The notes under the pieces are model-generated. The model did no database searches, was not told the DNA's origin, and saw only the letters and a program-made list of their open reading frames with translations. From the NCBI GenBank assembly GCA_905182995.1, contig CAJJDP010000045.1:439483-503482 (forward strand): DNA of 64,000 nucleotides, in the 5' to 3' direction. The translations under genes were made by a program, and so were the position numbers. The DNA comes from Paramecium octaurelia (Eukaryota > Ciliophora > Oligohymenophorea > Peniculida > Parameciidae). Below are positions 40,652 through 51,834 of this stretch, in pieces (position 1 is the stretch's first letter; each line of letters begins with the position of its first letter).

Positions 40652-43600
40652 ATGTCCATTAAAGGCATTTAAAAACTATAATCTCTATTTCAAATTAATA
40701 ACAGCGTAGTTTAAGAATATCTAGGAATCAGATCCCTAAATTAGACTCTAATTGATTAAGTATTGCCCAAATGATTACATTTCTAGTTGGTGAATTGCGA
40801 TAGTGCTAATGAGGTTCAGAAAATCAAGAAAATTGAAGGCTGCAAAGATTGGGACAAATTAAAACTAAAACTATTACCCTACTTTGTGGCATCCCAATTG
40901 ACTTATGCCAAACCTATTCATAAATACATCTAACAAGCATATGAGGACTTACTAATCAAATACCATATTTTCTACGAAGGTTTAATCGAATTTCAAACTT
41001 GTTCCATGTTGAATCAATATCTAATACTCAAACACAAATTGCTAAGAGACGATTAGAATCTCAAGATTGAATTTCGCAAATTAATCAACACCCTCATTTG
41101 GAAGACCAACCAATTGCATTTTCTAATTCGAATTATTATCGGTTACATAGCCTATGCAAAAATTAGTAAGCAAATAGGTAATGTGGAAAGAGTCTTCGAA
41201 TAAATAGCTAAGTTAATCGAGAAATCGCTTAAGAGCGGAGCTAATTACCACCATTTATTATTTAAAATGGATGTTTAATTGTTCTCCTCCTATTGGAACA
41301 AAATTATCAAAGTCAGTAAGAATGATACCAATGCTCTCATCTTGGAGTAATTGTTATAATAGGCTTAATTCTATTTCAATGACTGCAATTTTTAGAGTGA
41401 TATCGTTAAAGAATTATAAATGTTACAGAAAGTGAAATTTTCCATCACTTCAATTTCCAGAGTAAATGAAGACACAAGGCTCAAAAACAAGGGAAAAAAA
41501 CCAATCTTATAAATTAATAATTTGATGCCTGAAGAATTCCAAAAGGAATCTTCCAAAACTACCAACAGATATTTGGATTTAGGTAAGATAGTTAAAACAG
41601 AACAAACTCAAACATCGGCGACGAGTAAAAGAATAATTAAGACTTCCACCTCCAAACTTCTTAATTCTCAATATAAACATATTGAAGAAGATCCAATCTT
41701 CTAAATTCAAATTGAAAATTATCACATTAATAAGATTGTAAGAAAAGGGTGCTTTAAAATTCAAAAACCTGTGACCTTGTCTACCTGCACTTGTATACTT
41801 TTGTTAATATCATAGAAAGATACAAAACCTTGCCTACCGCTTAAGAAGAACTGCCTTTGCTTACTTTCTAAGACTTTGAGCAGGATCATCAAGACTCAAT
41901 ACTAGAATTGCCATCCCCAGTCAAACCAGCCACTGAGTCAGACTAAAGGATTTCAGGCAAAGAACATAGCATCACCCATTCTTAATCATCTCAAGGAAAA
42001 ATTGATAAACTGAATAATCTAAGCAACCCCTATAAATTAAAGAATTTGATTGGTTCTAGATTTCAATAGATCCTGGACATAGCCCAACTTAGTGCATCTT
42101 CAACTCCCAGGAATGCTGATCTAGGTAAATCTATCAGAAGATAAAAAACAATTTCAATAAAGAAAGAGCACAAGGAATTTCAAAAAGAACCATAGTAACA
42201 ACTCTCAATTCCTGAAATTCAATAAATACAACCCTGTAAAGAGCAGGATCCATAAACTTCGGAAAGAAGAAGAAGTGGTATGGTAGTTAGCTCACCTGAT
42301 GCAGCATCACAAATTAGTTAAGCCATCTAAAAGTCTAGTCTTGTTGAGAGTGTTCCTGCCAAATCATAGATAATAATTGCAATACCATAATCAGTTTAAT
42401 AGCAGGCATAACCATCGCAATAGCAAAATCCATCAATCAATGTCAAAAGGCCTTAGAGAAGGAATCTATTAACATTAAGGACTGCGACTACTTTTTTCAT
42501 GGAGTAATCCAACGCTTACATTCCAAAATTCCAATTCTCATTGTGCTATCACAGTAGGACAATTCTATGGCAATGTGGTTTGTAAGTAACATCATCTGAG
42601 AACATTCTTATTGGATTCTAGGATACAACAAATAATAAAATTGTATACAGGGCAAAGCTGTAAAACATACAAATTGGAAATACTAAGAATTGGGCTCAAA
42701 TCATTGAAGCCTTTGTGAACGAATATCAATTATAAACATCTCAGTGTCTACCTTATTTAAGCTATAACTCAATAATGAGTGATAAGAAAAGCGATAATTA
42801 TAACTTTATCAAGTTTCCAGACTACCAATTTGAACTCGCTAAGAATGAAATAGAACAAATGGGAATTTTGAAAGATTTATTTAGATGGATGTATACAACT
42901 TATTTATATGAATAAATCAATATCACAGGGATTAGGTTAAAATTGTACACAGTAGAGAAGGACAAAACTCTGAATGCGTATAGAGAATTGATTAATGTTT
43001 TAAATCTTTACAGAAGAATGATAATACAGTCAACTCTTTCTGACGAGAAGGAGAATTTCCACTTACTAGTTTGTAGCTACGGAGGTATTATATTATTTTT
43101 GTATAATTCATAGAGTGTATAAAGAATAATATTATACTTCTGAATAGGATACTCAACTTTAAGATCAACAAATAAAAGGAATAACAATATATGATACACA
43201 AGCAATTGGTAAGTCTTAGAAATTTGAGCATAACTAATGATGAAGACAACATATTTTTCATAATTAAAGTCAGTATTATATTTTAGAAAGAAAAGTAATA
43301 GTATATTATAATGAATTAGTATCCTGTATTATAAGAAAAATGATTACCATACAAAGTATTAAGTGGATGTACTATTTGAGGCAATCAATAGTCCATTAAA
43401 GATCAAACCACTCAGATTGTAATTTGATGCCATTGAAAAGATCTTAGAGAAGAGATATCACAATAATCTAAAATAGATCATAAATTAAATATTGTTCTCT
43501 TAAAGGAAATGTCTGAATATGTTCTATGAATTTATAGATCAAAAATTGATGATTAATGAATAAAAGTAGTTATAGGTTAGAATGAACATCTTTTCCTTGC

Positions 43601-46359
43601 ATGATGCATAAAAAATGGAGGCTTGTGGAATGAAATTAGGTTTCCTCATTGATTTGCAGACTAAGGTAAAACCATTTGCCATTACTGAAATTGAACGATA
43701 CATCTATGATGACACCTAAAAGAAATTAGATTATCAATCCAAATCATAGACTATCCACAATAGAGAACATCTGTTCGATAAGCATTTTGCATAAATATTT
43801 GGAGAGGATATTACGAATAATGAATAACAACATTTCCATCAAACTACTCTAATTGACTTGGTCAAACGATACTAATCAAATATTAACACTGAAGCAAAAC
43901 AGGAAATAGACACAAAGAAGGTTGGTCCCATAGTAATTTATTAAGAAAATCCATTTACTGATGTGCATATTGATGATTTGGAAAAGTTGGAATCTCAATT
44001 TTATAGTAGGAAAAACTTAAAACTCAGCTAAATTTAAAAGTATAGAATCAAATTAAAACATCTTGCCATTCAAATATCCATGGTTCACAAATAAATAATA
44101 TTGATTTACCATTGCAATTAACGATTGTAAAGATTACAAATCACCCCTACTGATGATGAAGACAACATTATATCTAACATAGTGTAACTTATACAAAATG
44201 GCCCTACTTGTTGGATACTTCAAATGCTTTACAAGAAAGTAAGCCAAAGAGCCTTAAAGCAATCTTTCATTAGCTCATAATTATCTGATGGATTTGAATT
44301 ATTGAAATATAAAAAATCAAAAAGCTAATTAGCTGAGATACCTTCATATAATGTATTGCATTACTATATATTAAACAACTATATTGTACTGCTAAAATAT
44401 TTTACTCTTAAATAATTTGTTATAGTTCAGAAGATTAAAAATTATGGAAAATATTAGATAACTATTAAGGTGTTCTTTAGATGTCAAAAACCAGACATTT
44501 TGGCTGAGAATGATTACTTTTTAATGAGAATAGACTTCTAAAACATCATGTTAAAGACAGGAATGATGAAAATGATCTTTAATAAATACGACATCACTGA
44601 GATGTTGAAGATAGAGATACCATAGAATATGACCGATGCAAATATTGTTTAAACTGCCATGAACATATTCCAGAAATGTCACTTAGGAACATTCACATTA
44701 AGTTAGGTTCCATTCTTTGCAGTTAATCAGGATGATCAAAGATAGAATGAAAGTTAAATAACACATAATTCATATGAGGATCATTCAACTAAAATGACAG
44801 TTCAATAAATCAGAAGAATCGGAAATTTCCCTGAAAATACAACTTTCAAGAAATCTGATCTCTGCAAAGGTTTCTTAGAACACTATATAAAAAACAGTAG
44901 ATTAATTATTACTCACATCAAGAAGTCCTACTTGATACATTCAATATCAACTGGTTAATTGATTAAAATATCAAACAATAAGGTTACTTAATTGTTAAAT
45001 GATCAATAATAGATGACAGATTATGTTATAATCTAAATTTTCAGACACTTATTACTGGACATTTGGATTGTCAAGATTTATGTTCCCAAAACAACTAGAT
45101 AAATGTTAGGTTTGTTGAGATCAGAAGATTTCAAAGAGAATGAAGGCAAGGATTTGATGGATAGTCTCATCATATACAAGAAGCAAGCCATCATGAGTTT
45201 TAAAGATCTAGATTCTTTTTCAGATTTCACACCCAGACAAAGTGTTAAACTGTAAAAGCAAAACCATCGATGGAGCTAATACAAAATATCATAGTCTCAT
45301 TCTCCAGCTGTCTCAAGTATCTAGTTATAAAATCAGATTGGGCAATCTCCAACCACATCTTGCTATCTCAATGAGTTCCTCTGTCTTACTAAATTAGTTA
45401 CTGATTTTACAGAATATCATTTAGATAATGGAAACAAGGAATAGTACATTGTTAAGGAAAAATTAATTTGGGTCAATATTATCAACAACAATTTTTCATT
45501 AGAATAGCATCCCAAGTAATAAAATTGCTTCTTGTCCCTCTTATTTGATCAGAAGGAGATCAATCTCTAGGAACTACTGTTTTAACGTTACATTAGAATT
45601 GAAAGAGTTGGTGAATCTCACATTGAATTTTACATGAAGTATTCATAAAAAGCTGATCAACTCAAGGGCATTGCACTTCTTAAAGGGAAAATTAATCAAT
45701 TAAACTTACATAATAACAAATTCCCTGGTATTATAAGCGAAGCGAAATTGAATGAAGAATAGATTAAATTCTTAAAACGTACATGTATATTCTTCCCTTT
45801 TGATGCCATCAGCTATGCTAATACATCCAATTTCAATATTGAATTGAAGTATTTCTCATATAATAAATTTACAGAAGTCAAAGAGCAAATCAATTTAAGG
45901 GAATTACTCAATTTGTATATAGCAGATGGCTTTTATAAATATCAAACTAACTATATGAATTCTAAACTCAATCATTCAGATATTATCAGTATATGCTATT
46001 ATATGATACATAAAATTAAAACGCAAAACTTTTTAAATTTAAGTCAATATCATACAATTCCAAATTTAAACTAATTAAAAACTCTGAAATAATCTAATAA
46101 AATATAAAAACCAATCAGATTATAAATCAAGACCTTCAAAAAACCATACATTTTTATAATCTCATTACTATACAATGAAGTTTAAGTTACTTGTATAAAT
46201 TGGAAAACTTGCCATCAAATAAATGATGTATTTTAGTTTAGTTACCTTAATGAGCATATAATGCATTTCGAGCTTTTACTCGAAAACTAACCTAAAATAG
46301 CATTACAAAAGGTAGAAAAAATAATTGATAAAATAATGAATATTATATTAATAAAATGA
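40652..46359 (+). CDS. Very large protein of unknown function (1,867 residues)
   Basis: Four introns, 40760-40786 (27), 41793-41815 (23), 43085-43113 (29) and 43295-43319 (25), give exactly 1,868 codons ending in TGA. The first 350 residues are helical (MSIKGIQKLQSLFQINNSVV; later a hydrophobic HFLIRIIIGYIAYAKI). Residues about 380-620 are Ser/Gln/Pro/Lys-rich and probably disordered. The long C-terminal part has no cysteine clusters, P-loops or repeats I recognise; it looks like mixed globular domains rich in aromatic and charged residues. No clear transmembrane helices or signal peptide. I do not recognise the family; it may be ciliate-specific. Confidence 0.85.
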
Positions 46360-47137
46360 AATTTGTTATTATTAAAAATATTGATACAGCACTATCAAGG
46401 ATGTGAAATCTTATACTTGGATTTAAGTGCTAAAAGTAAAATTAATATATAGTAAATCTTCAATATGATATAAGAAAATCTATTCGTAATGATAGTAATA
46501 AATAAGTTTTTAATGATTGAATACCAAAAGAGAACTAAGAAGCATTTTTAATCTTTAAAATGATCTGACATTTTCAATTTTAAAGAATTAATATCACTTT
46601 TTTTTTCAATTCTATTTTTATCAAATCTAATATTAAAATCTATCAATTCTTGTCGATCAAATTCTTAATAATGATTTAAATTACTATTTCTATTACTGTA
46701 ACCGATGAAACAACCTTAAAGTAAGATTCAATGGAATATAAAATGAAAGATATCAGGTGTGTTCGCATAGAAGTAGGTAGATTAATTATGTATAAATAAA
46801 TAACTAATGTGAAAGATTTTCTTTAATCAAATATATTATTTTGATTAGGAATTACTTTATATAGATCTATTATTAAAAGTAGAAATAAAAAGATAAGATA
46901 AAATGTGTGTATTGGTAGGATGATTTTTCAATTATTGTAATCGAGAATGACCATGAGAAAAGCGAAATTTATGATAGGCATATCCTATCAAATATAAAAT
47001 TACTAGATAATTGTTGTTCAATCTCTGCAATTTATTAATAAATTAGGTGAAAAAAGTTAGAGAAAGAGCGATTCAAAGGCAATAAAGTTAGTGAAATTTT
47101 ATTTTTGATAATATTGTTTTTCTAATGATATTTGCTA
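46360..47137. other. Convergent intergenic region
   Basis: About 780 bp between the 3' ends of the giant unknown gene (+) and the CDGSH gene (-). TGA is frequent in every frame on both strands; a poly-T run lies near 46600. Nothing recognisable. Confidence 0.5.
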
Positions 47138-47781
47138 TCAATTATGGAAATTCCAAATGATGAATCCTGTTGTTCCCATAAAGGCAGCCCATCCCCAAAG
47201 TTCATAGAATCCTCTATAACCAGCATGATATTGACGAATCACTTATCTTGAAATTCAACTACTTTAATACCTGTGTGTGCCATTACAGAAGGGAGCATTT
47301 GCACTCTATTTGCAATTACATAGTTTATAATATCCAGAAGTATCGACATTAAATTTAATTGGTCTATTTCTTGTAGCTGATGCATTGCACATTCCATCAC
47401 ACCAAGGATTCGATTATGAAATACCGCATGAACACCATTGATAAATCTTAATTTAGCTAATTCAAAATACCTTTCCCTTCTAGAGATAGCAATTATAAGG
47501 ATAGAAACCAGCAACATAAGGGACTGATGCAGGACGGTACTTTCCTTCAGGATATGGGATGGATTCGGGTAGAAGTACGAATTTTTACTCTGGGAAATCA
47601 GTAATATCATCTGGCTTTCTCTCTTTTCTTGCTAAATTTATATATGCTAACATTAATTACGTGGAGGTGGAGTAATGATCTCAGGTGGTAGTGTATATGG
47701 ATCACGTAAATGGGCTTCCCCATGTTGGAGTATTGTAGATACAGTTCTGTATTTAGCTGCCTTCTTCAAGATTTAAGACAT
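47138..47781 (-). CDS. Tandem CDGSH iron-sulfur protein with C-terminal membrane helix
   Basis: 188 residues with introns at 47632-47660 (29), 47447-47470 (24) and 47247-47270 (24); spliced length exactly 189 codons. The N-terminus (MSQILKKAAKYRTVSTILQH) looks like a mitochondrial presequence, followed by a Pro-rich part. Two zinc-ribbon-like CDGSH units follow: WCSCGISQSNPWCDGMC and LCNCKQSANAPFCNGTH. CDGSH domains bind a [2Fe-2S] cluster by three Cys and one His; two in tandem is the CISD3 arrangement, a mitochondrial protein. In the first unit the ligand His position is Cys, and in the second Asp is Asn. The C-terminus (LWGWAAFMGTTGFIIWNFHN) can span a membrane, suggesting an inner-membrane complex subunit. 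Role inferred only. Confidence 0.9.
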
Positions 47782-47821
47782 CCAAAATAAATTAATTAAT
47801 ACAATATCAATTTTTAATATT

Positions 47822-49135
47822 TATCACACTATTCAATATGCTGAAACCATTATAGTATTATATTCAATGGATGTTGTACAAGATGCTTTCCTTATTAAAA
47901 GCACTAATCAATTTCAAAGAATAATCAAAATAAGTTTGTAATTCAAACCCCTATATATTGTGGATTATGTAAATGAAATTTTTCTTAACAATACATTTCA
48001 CATAATCTAAATATGGAATCTATACTAATTACCAATCCCAAGGAGCTCTGACAAATTTCTAATTATCATTTATATTAAATTATTTATAAATTTAATGAGC
48101 TCAAAGGAGTATCAAATACTTGGAAATTCCAACAATAATCATCAAGAGTTTTATATTCAAATATTTCCTTTTACTATGAAGTAATCTCAAATAGCTATAA
48201 TAGTGTTTGAAACAGTCTTTAGACAAATAGTTAACTATTAGCATGACAATATTATCTTTAGAATATTAACTTTTTTAGAGATTTCTCTCTTAGAATATGT
48301 AAAATATGACCTCTCAAAATAGGGATCAATTAAACTAAAAATACTCAATTATAATTCAGTATAGACTTTGACAAGAATCTCCATTATTAAATTAAGTGTA
48401 ATAATAAAAATCTTAAACTTCTTGATTAGAGATATGAAAAGAAGGAATTAATATGTTTTAATATAATCTGCTAAGACTATTATTCAATATAACCACTATT
48501 TTTGATTTCCTTCAGGAAAGAATTAATTAAACTAAAATATTTGATATTATCGCTTAAAATATTTTATTAATAACCATTTGCTGGGAATTGTTATCAAGAG
48601 TTGTCATATTAATAAGCAGACTGCTGAAGTGTTTTTTATATGCCATTGCTTATCTATAATTAGTTTTTTAATAATTATTAAATCATAAGAAGTTTCAGAA
48701 TTTGTAAATTTATTTTTTATCTTTAGAGCAATTATAAGTTCGATTATCAATAACTTACTCGTCCTTATTGGCTTATGTCATTCTTCAACAAAAATCTGAA
48801 ATTTGGTAAACTCTATATAATTATTTCTACTTAGTTTCAATATTGGATATATTATTATCTAAAACATGAAATAGGGGATTATTTAATTAAATACATCGTT
48901 CAAATATTATTAAGTATCGTTTAAACTTTCCTTTAGAAAGAAATAGTAAAAAATAATTGATCAAAAATAATTTTTGCAAATTTACTAAACACATTCAAAT
49001 TAATTAAATGATCTTTAATAAAAAAACATAAATAAATTATTGTTTAAATTTATTAAATATCAATGTTCATAGAATCAATTGATCACTCTACTCCAAAAAC
49101 GATTGGAGAAAATGACAGTATAAATAACTATACGA
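47822..49135. repeat. First copy of a 1,314-bp exact direct repeat
   Basis: Identical by eye over its full length to 49137-50450, including all poly-A/T runs. It holds AT-rich non-coding DNA plus, at its right end, the first exon of the C2H2 zinc-finger gene (ATG copy at 49063), which is then cut off. Most likely the same genomic segment written twice. Confidence 0.9.
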
Positions 49136-49136
49136 N
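49136..49136. other. Assembly gap (single N)
   Basis: The only ambiguous base in the window, exactly between the two repeat copies. This fits two contig ends that overlap by 1,314 bp but were joined as if a gap separated them. Confidence 0.95.
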
Positions 49137-50450
49137 TATCACACTATTCAATATGCTGAAACCATTATAGTATTATATTCAATGGATGTTGTACAAGATG
49201 CTTTCCTTATTAAAAGCACTAATCAATTTCAAAGAATAATCAAAATAAGTTTGTAATTCAAACCCCTATATATTGTGGATTATGTAAATGAAATTTTTCT
49301 TAACAATACATTTCACATAATCTAAATATGGAATCTATACTAATTACCAATCCCAAGGAGCTCTGACAAATTTCTAATTATCATTTATATTAAATTATTT
49401 ATAAATTTAATGAGCTCAAAGGAGTATCAAATACTTGGAAATTCCAACAATAATCATCAAGAGTTTTATATTCAAATATTTCCTTTTACTATGAAGTAAT
49501 CTCAAATAGCTATAATAGTGTTTGAAACAGTCTTTAGACAAATAGTTAACTATTAGCATGACAATATTATCTTTAGAATATTAACTTTTTTAGAGATTTC
49601 TCTCTTAGAATATGTAAAATATGACCTCTCAAAATAGGGATCAATTAAACTAAAAATACTCAATTATAATTCAGTATAGACTTTGACAAGAATCTCCATT
49701 ATTAAATTAAGTGTAATAATAAAAATCTTAAACTTCTTGATTAGAGATATGAAAAGAAGGAATTAATATGTTTTAATATAATCTGCTAAGACTATTATTC
49801 AATATAACCACTATTTTTGATTTCCTTCAGGAAAGAATTAATTAAACTAAAATATTTGATATTATCGCTTAAAATATTTTATTAATAACCATTTGCTGGG
49901 AATTGTTATCAAGAGTTGTCATATTAATAAGCAGACTGCTGAAGTGTTTTTTATATGCCATTGCTTATCTATAATTAGTTTTTTAATAATTATTAAATCA
50001 TAAGAAGTTTCAGAATTTGTAAATTTATTTTTTATCTTTAGAGCAATTATAAGTTCGATTATCAATAACTTACTCGTCCTTATTGGCTTATGTCATTCTT
50101 CAACAAAAATCTGAAATTTGGTAAACTCTATATAATTATTTCTACTTAGTTTCAATATTGGATATATTATTATCTAAAACATGAAATAGGGGATTATTTA
50201 ATTAAATACATCGTTCAAATATTATTAAGTATCGTTTAAACTTTCCTTTAGAAAGAAATAGTAAAAAATAATTGATCAAAAATAATTTTTGCAAATTTAC
50301 TAAACACATTCAAATTAATTAAATGATCTTTAATAAAAAAACATAAATAAATTATTGTTTAAATTTATTAAATATCAATGTTCATAGAATCAATTGATCA
50401 CTCTACTCCAAAAACGATTGGAGAAAATGACAGTATAAATAACTATACGA
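49137..50450. repeat. Second copy of the 1,314-bp exact direct repeat
   Basis: Offset 1,315 from the first copy with no difference found. It continues at its right end directly into the zinc-finger gene; the repeat boundary at 50450 falls inside that gene's first intron, which is no natural element boundary. Apart from that exon it is AT-rich and non-coding. Confidence 0.9.
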
Positions 50451-50869
50451 ATTAGTTACAAAGCCAGAATTTGATTCAAAAGTCAATTATAAACTTGAAG
50501 TTCGAAAATCCCATCTTCTCAAGTAGTTCCTGAGATAAGAAGTTGAAAATACACAAAAGAGTATTGTAAAACTAAAAAAAACGATTTCTGAAGATGAGGT
50601 AATAATAGAACATACATGTTAATATATTACTATTTGCTCATTATATTAATATATTTGTAGTAATTTAATTTTATTAGGTAATTAATAAACGAATCTCAAG
50701 AAAAAATTCAATTACAAAACCTTTCAAATGTACTAATTGCACTCATACTTACTCCTCAAAACCAGCTCTAAAATAGCACTTAAGATTGAAGCATTTTGAA
50801 GAACACACTCCATAAACTCAACCTCTAGATTAATAAAAATTATTAGTTGTACCAATATCCTAAATATGA
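50378..50869 (+). CDS. C2H2 zinc-finger protein (3' end uncertain)
   Basis: ATG 50378, intron at 50433-50455 (23 nt), then a Lys/Glu-rich stretch and, after an intervening sequence of about 79 nt (50614-50692, or two adjacent small introns), a single classic finger FKCTNCTHTYSSKPALKQHL plus RLKH: C-x2-C-x12-H-x4-H. The frame reaches TGA at 50867-50869, but a further splice near 50850-50910 could extend it into the TTQESTYFHEGVFLM frame. Probably nucleic-acid binding. The first exon is also present in the upstream repeat copy, where it is cut off by the N. Confidence 0.6.
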
Positions 50870-51834
50870 AATTAATTTTTGTTCATTATATTTTGTATTA
50901 TAAAGACAACTCAAGAATCAACATATTTTCACGAAGGAGTATTTTTAATGAGGTAATCAAGTCTAGATTTATATTGTGAGTAAAATTAATCAAAATTAAT
51001 GAGTTGACATTTTATAATATATTTATAAATATAATTTGATTCAAGATGATAATTAGCTCGTAACTACATATACTATAAGGGAAAATGGTTCCAATTCATA
51101 ATAATAATTGTTATATTAAGGTTCATTAGAAATAGAAGTTTGCTAATTAATAATTGATATAAACCTTTAATACCATAAATAGATGCTGATTTTTAAGATT
51201 ACTAACTCTTTAATAAAATAAGCTATTTAAAAATAGGTTTGCAACATATATTACATATCAGTATAATTGTAAACTTAAATTAAAGAATAATAAATACTTA
51301 AAATTTCAAATTTATATGGAAACATAAAACTAATAGAAAAGGAGATATATAATTCTATCCTAAATGTAAAAAAGTTAGAAATTATTAAAATAAAGATATA
51401 ATCAAAGTTTTTCTAAAGATTATTTTCATTTTTTGCTTTTCTGCGTCAATTAAATTTGAAAGTTTAACATTTTTTAATTTAATTATGGAGACGAAATAAT
51501 TTGAAGTAGAAAATTGCCTAAAATGTAGAAGTTTAGCAAAATTGGATTTATTTCTGAAAAGAATCATTTTTTTTAATTGTGATTGTTTTGCTTGTCTGTG
51601 TGGAGTTTATGTTTTTGAGAACTCTAAATTAAATAATATAAGACCTCGATTGAATAATCCCATTATGAATTGTTGATCTATTTTAAATTTTAATCACTTT
51701 AAATTTGATAGTATTAATTAATTTAGTGAATATGATTGGTCATGGGGGAATAATAGAAACTATTTGTGGTGGTTGATCATGAGGTTATATTAGTACAAGC
51801 ATTTAATATATTTCATTTTTTAAATTAATTCAGG
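50870..51834. other. Intergenic region or uncertain exons before the second dynein gene
   Basis: AT-rich with several short open stretches on the plus strand that may be 3' exons of the zinc-finger gene, but I could not join them convincingly. One short plus-strand frame is listed separately at 51485. Confidence 0.35.
51485..51676 (+). CDS. Possible small Cys-rich ORF (63 residues)
   Basis: Starts METKQFEVENCLKCRSLAKL and contains C-x2-C and later CDCFACLC, then NCTGA end. A zinc-binding mini-protein is conceivable, but the length and composition could be chance, and the opposite strand has a similar-length frame. Confidence 0.25.

Noticed and set aside
47822-50450. A natural tandem repeat or mobile element.
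   Set aside because: Perfect identity, a single N at the join, and a boundary inside a gene's intron fit an assembly error; there are no terminal inverted repeats and no element-coded protein.
51385-51567. Minus-strand frame MILFRNKSNFAKLLHF...
   Set aside because: Short, no motif, and overlaps a competing plus-strand frame; neither has independent support.
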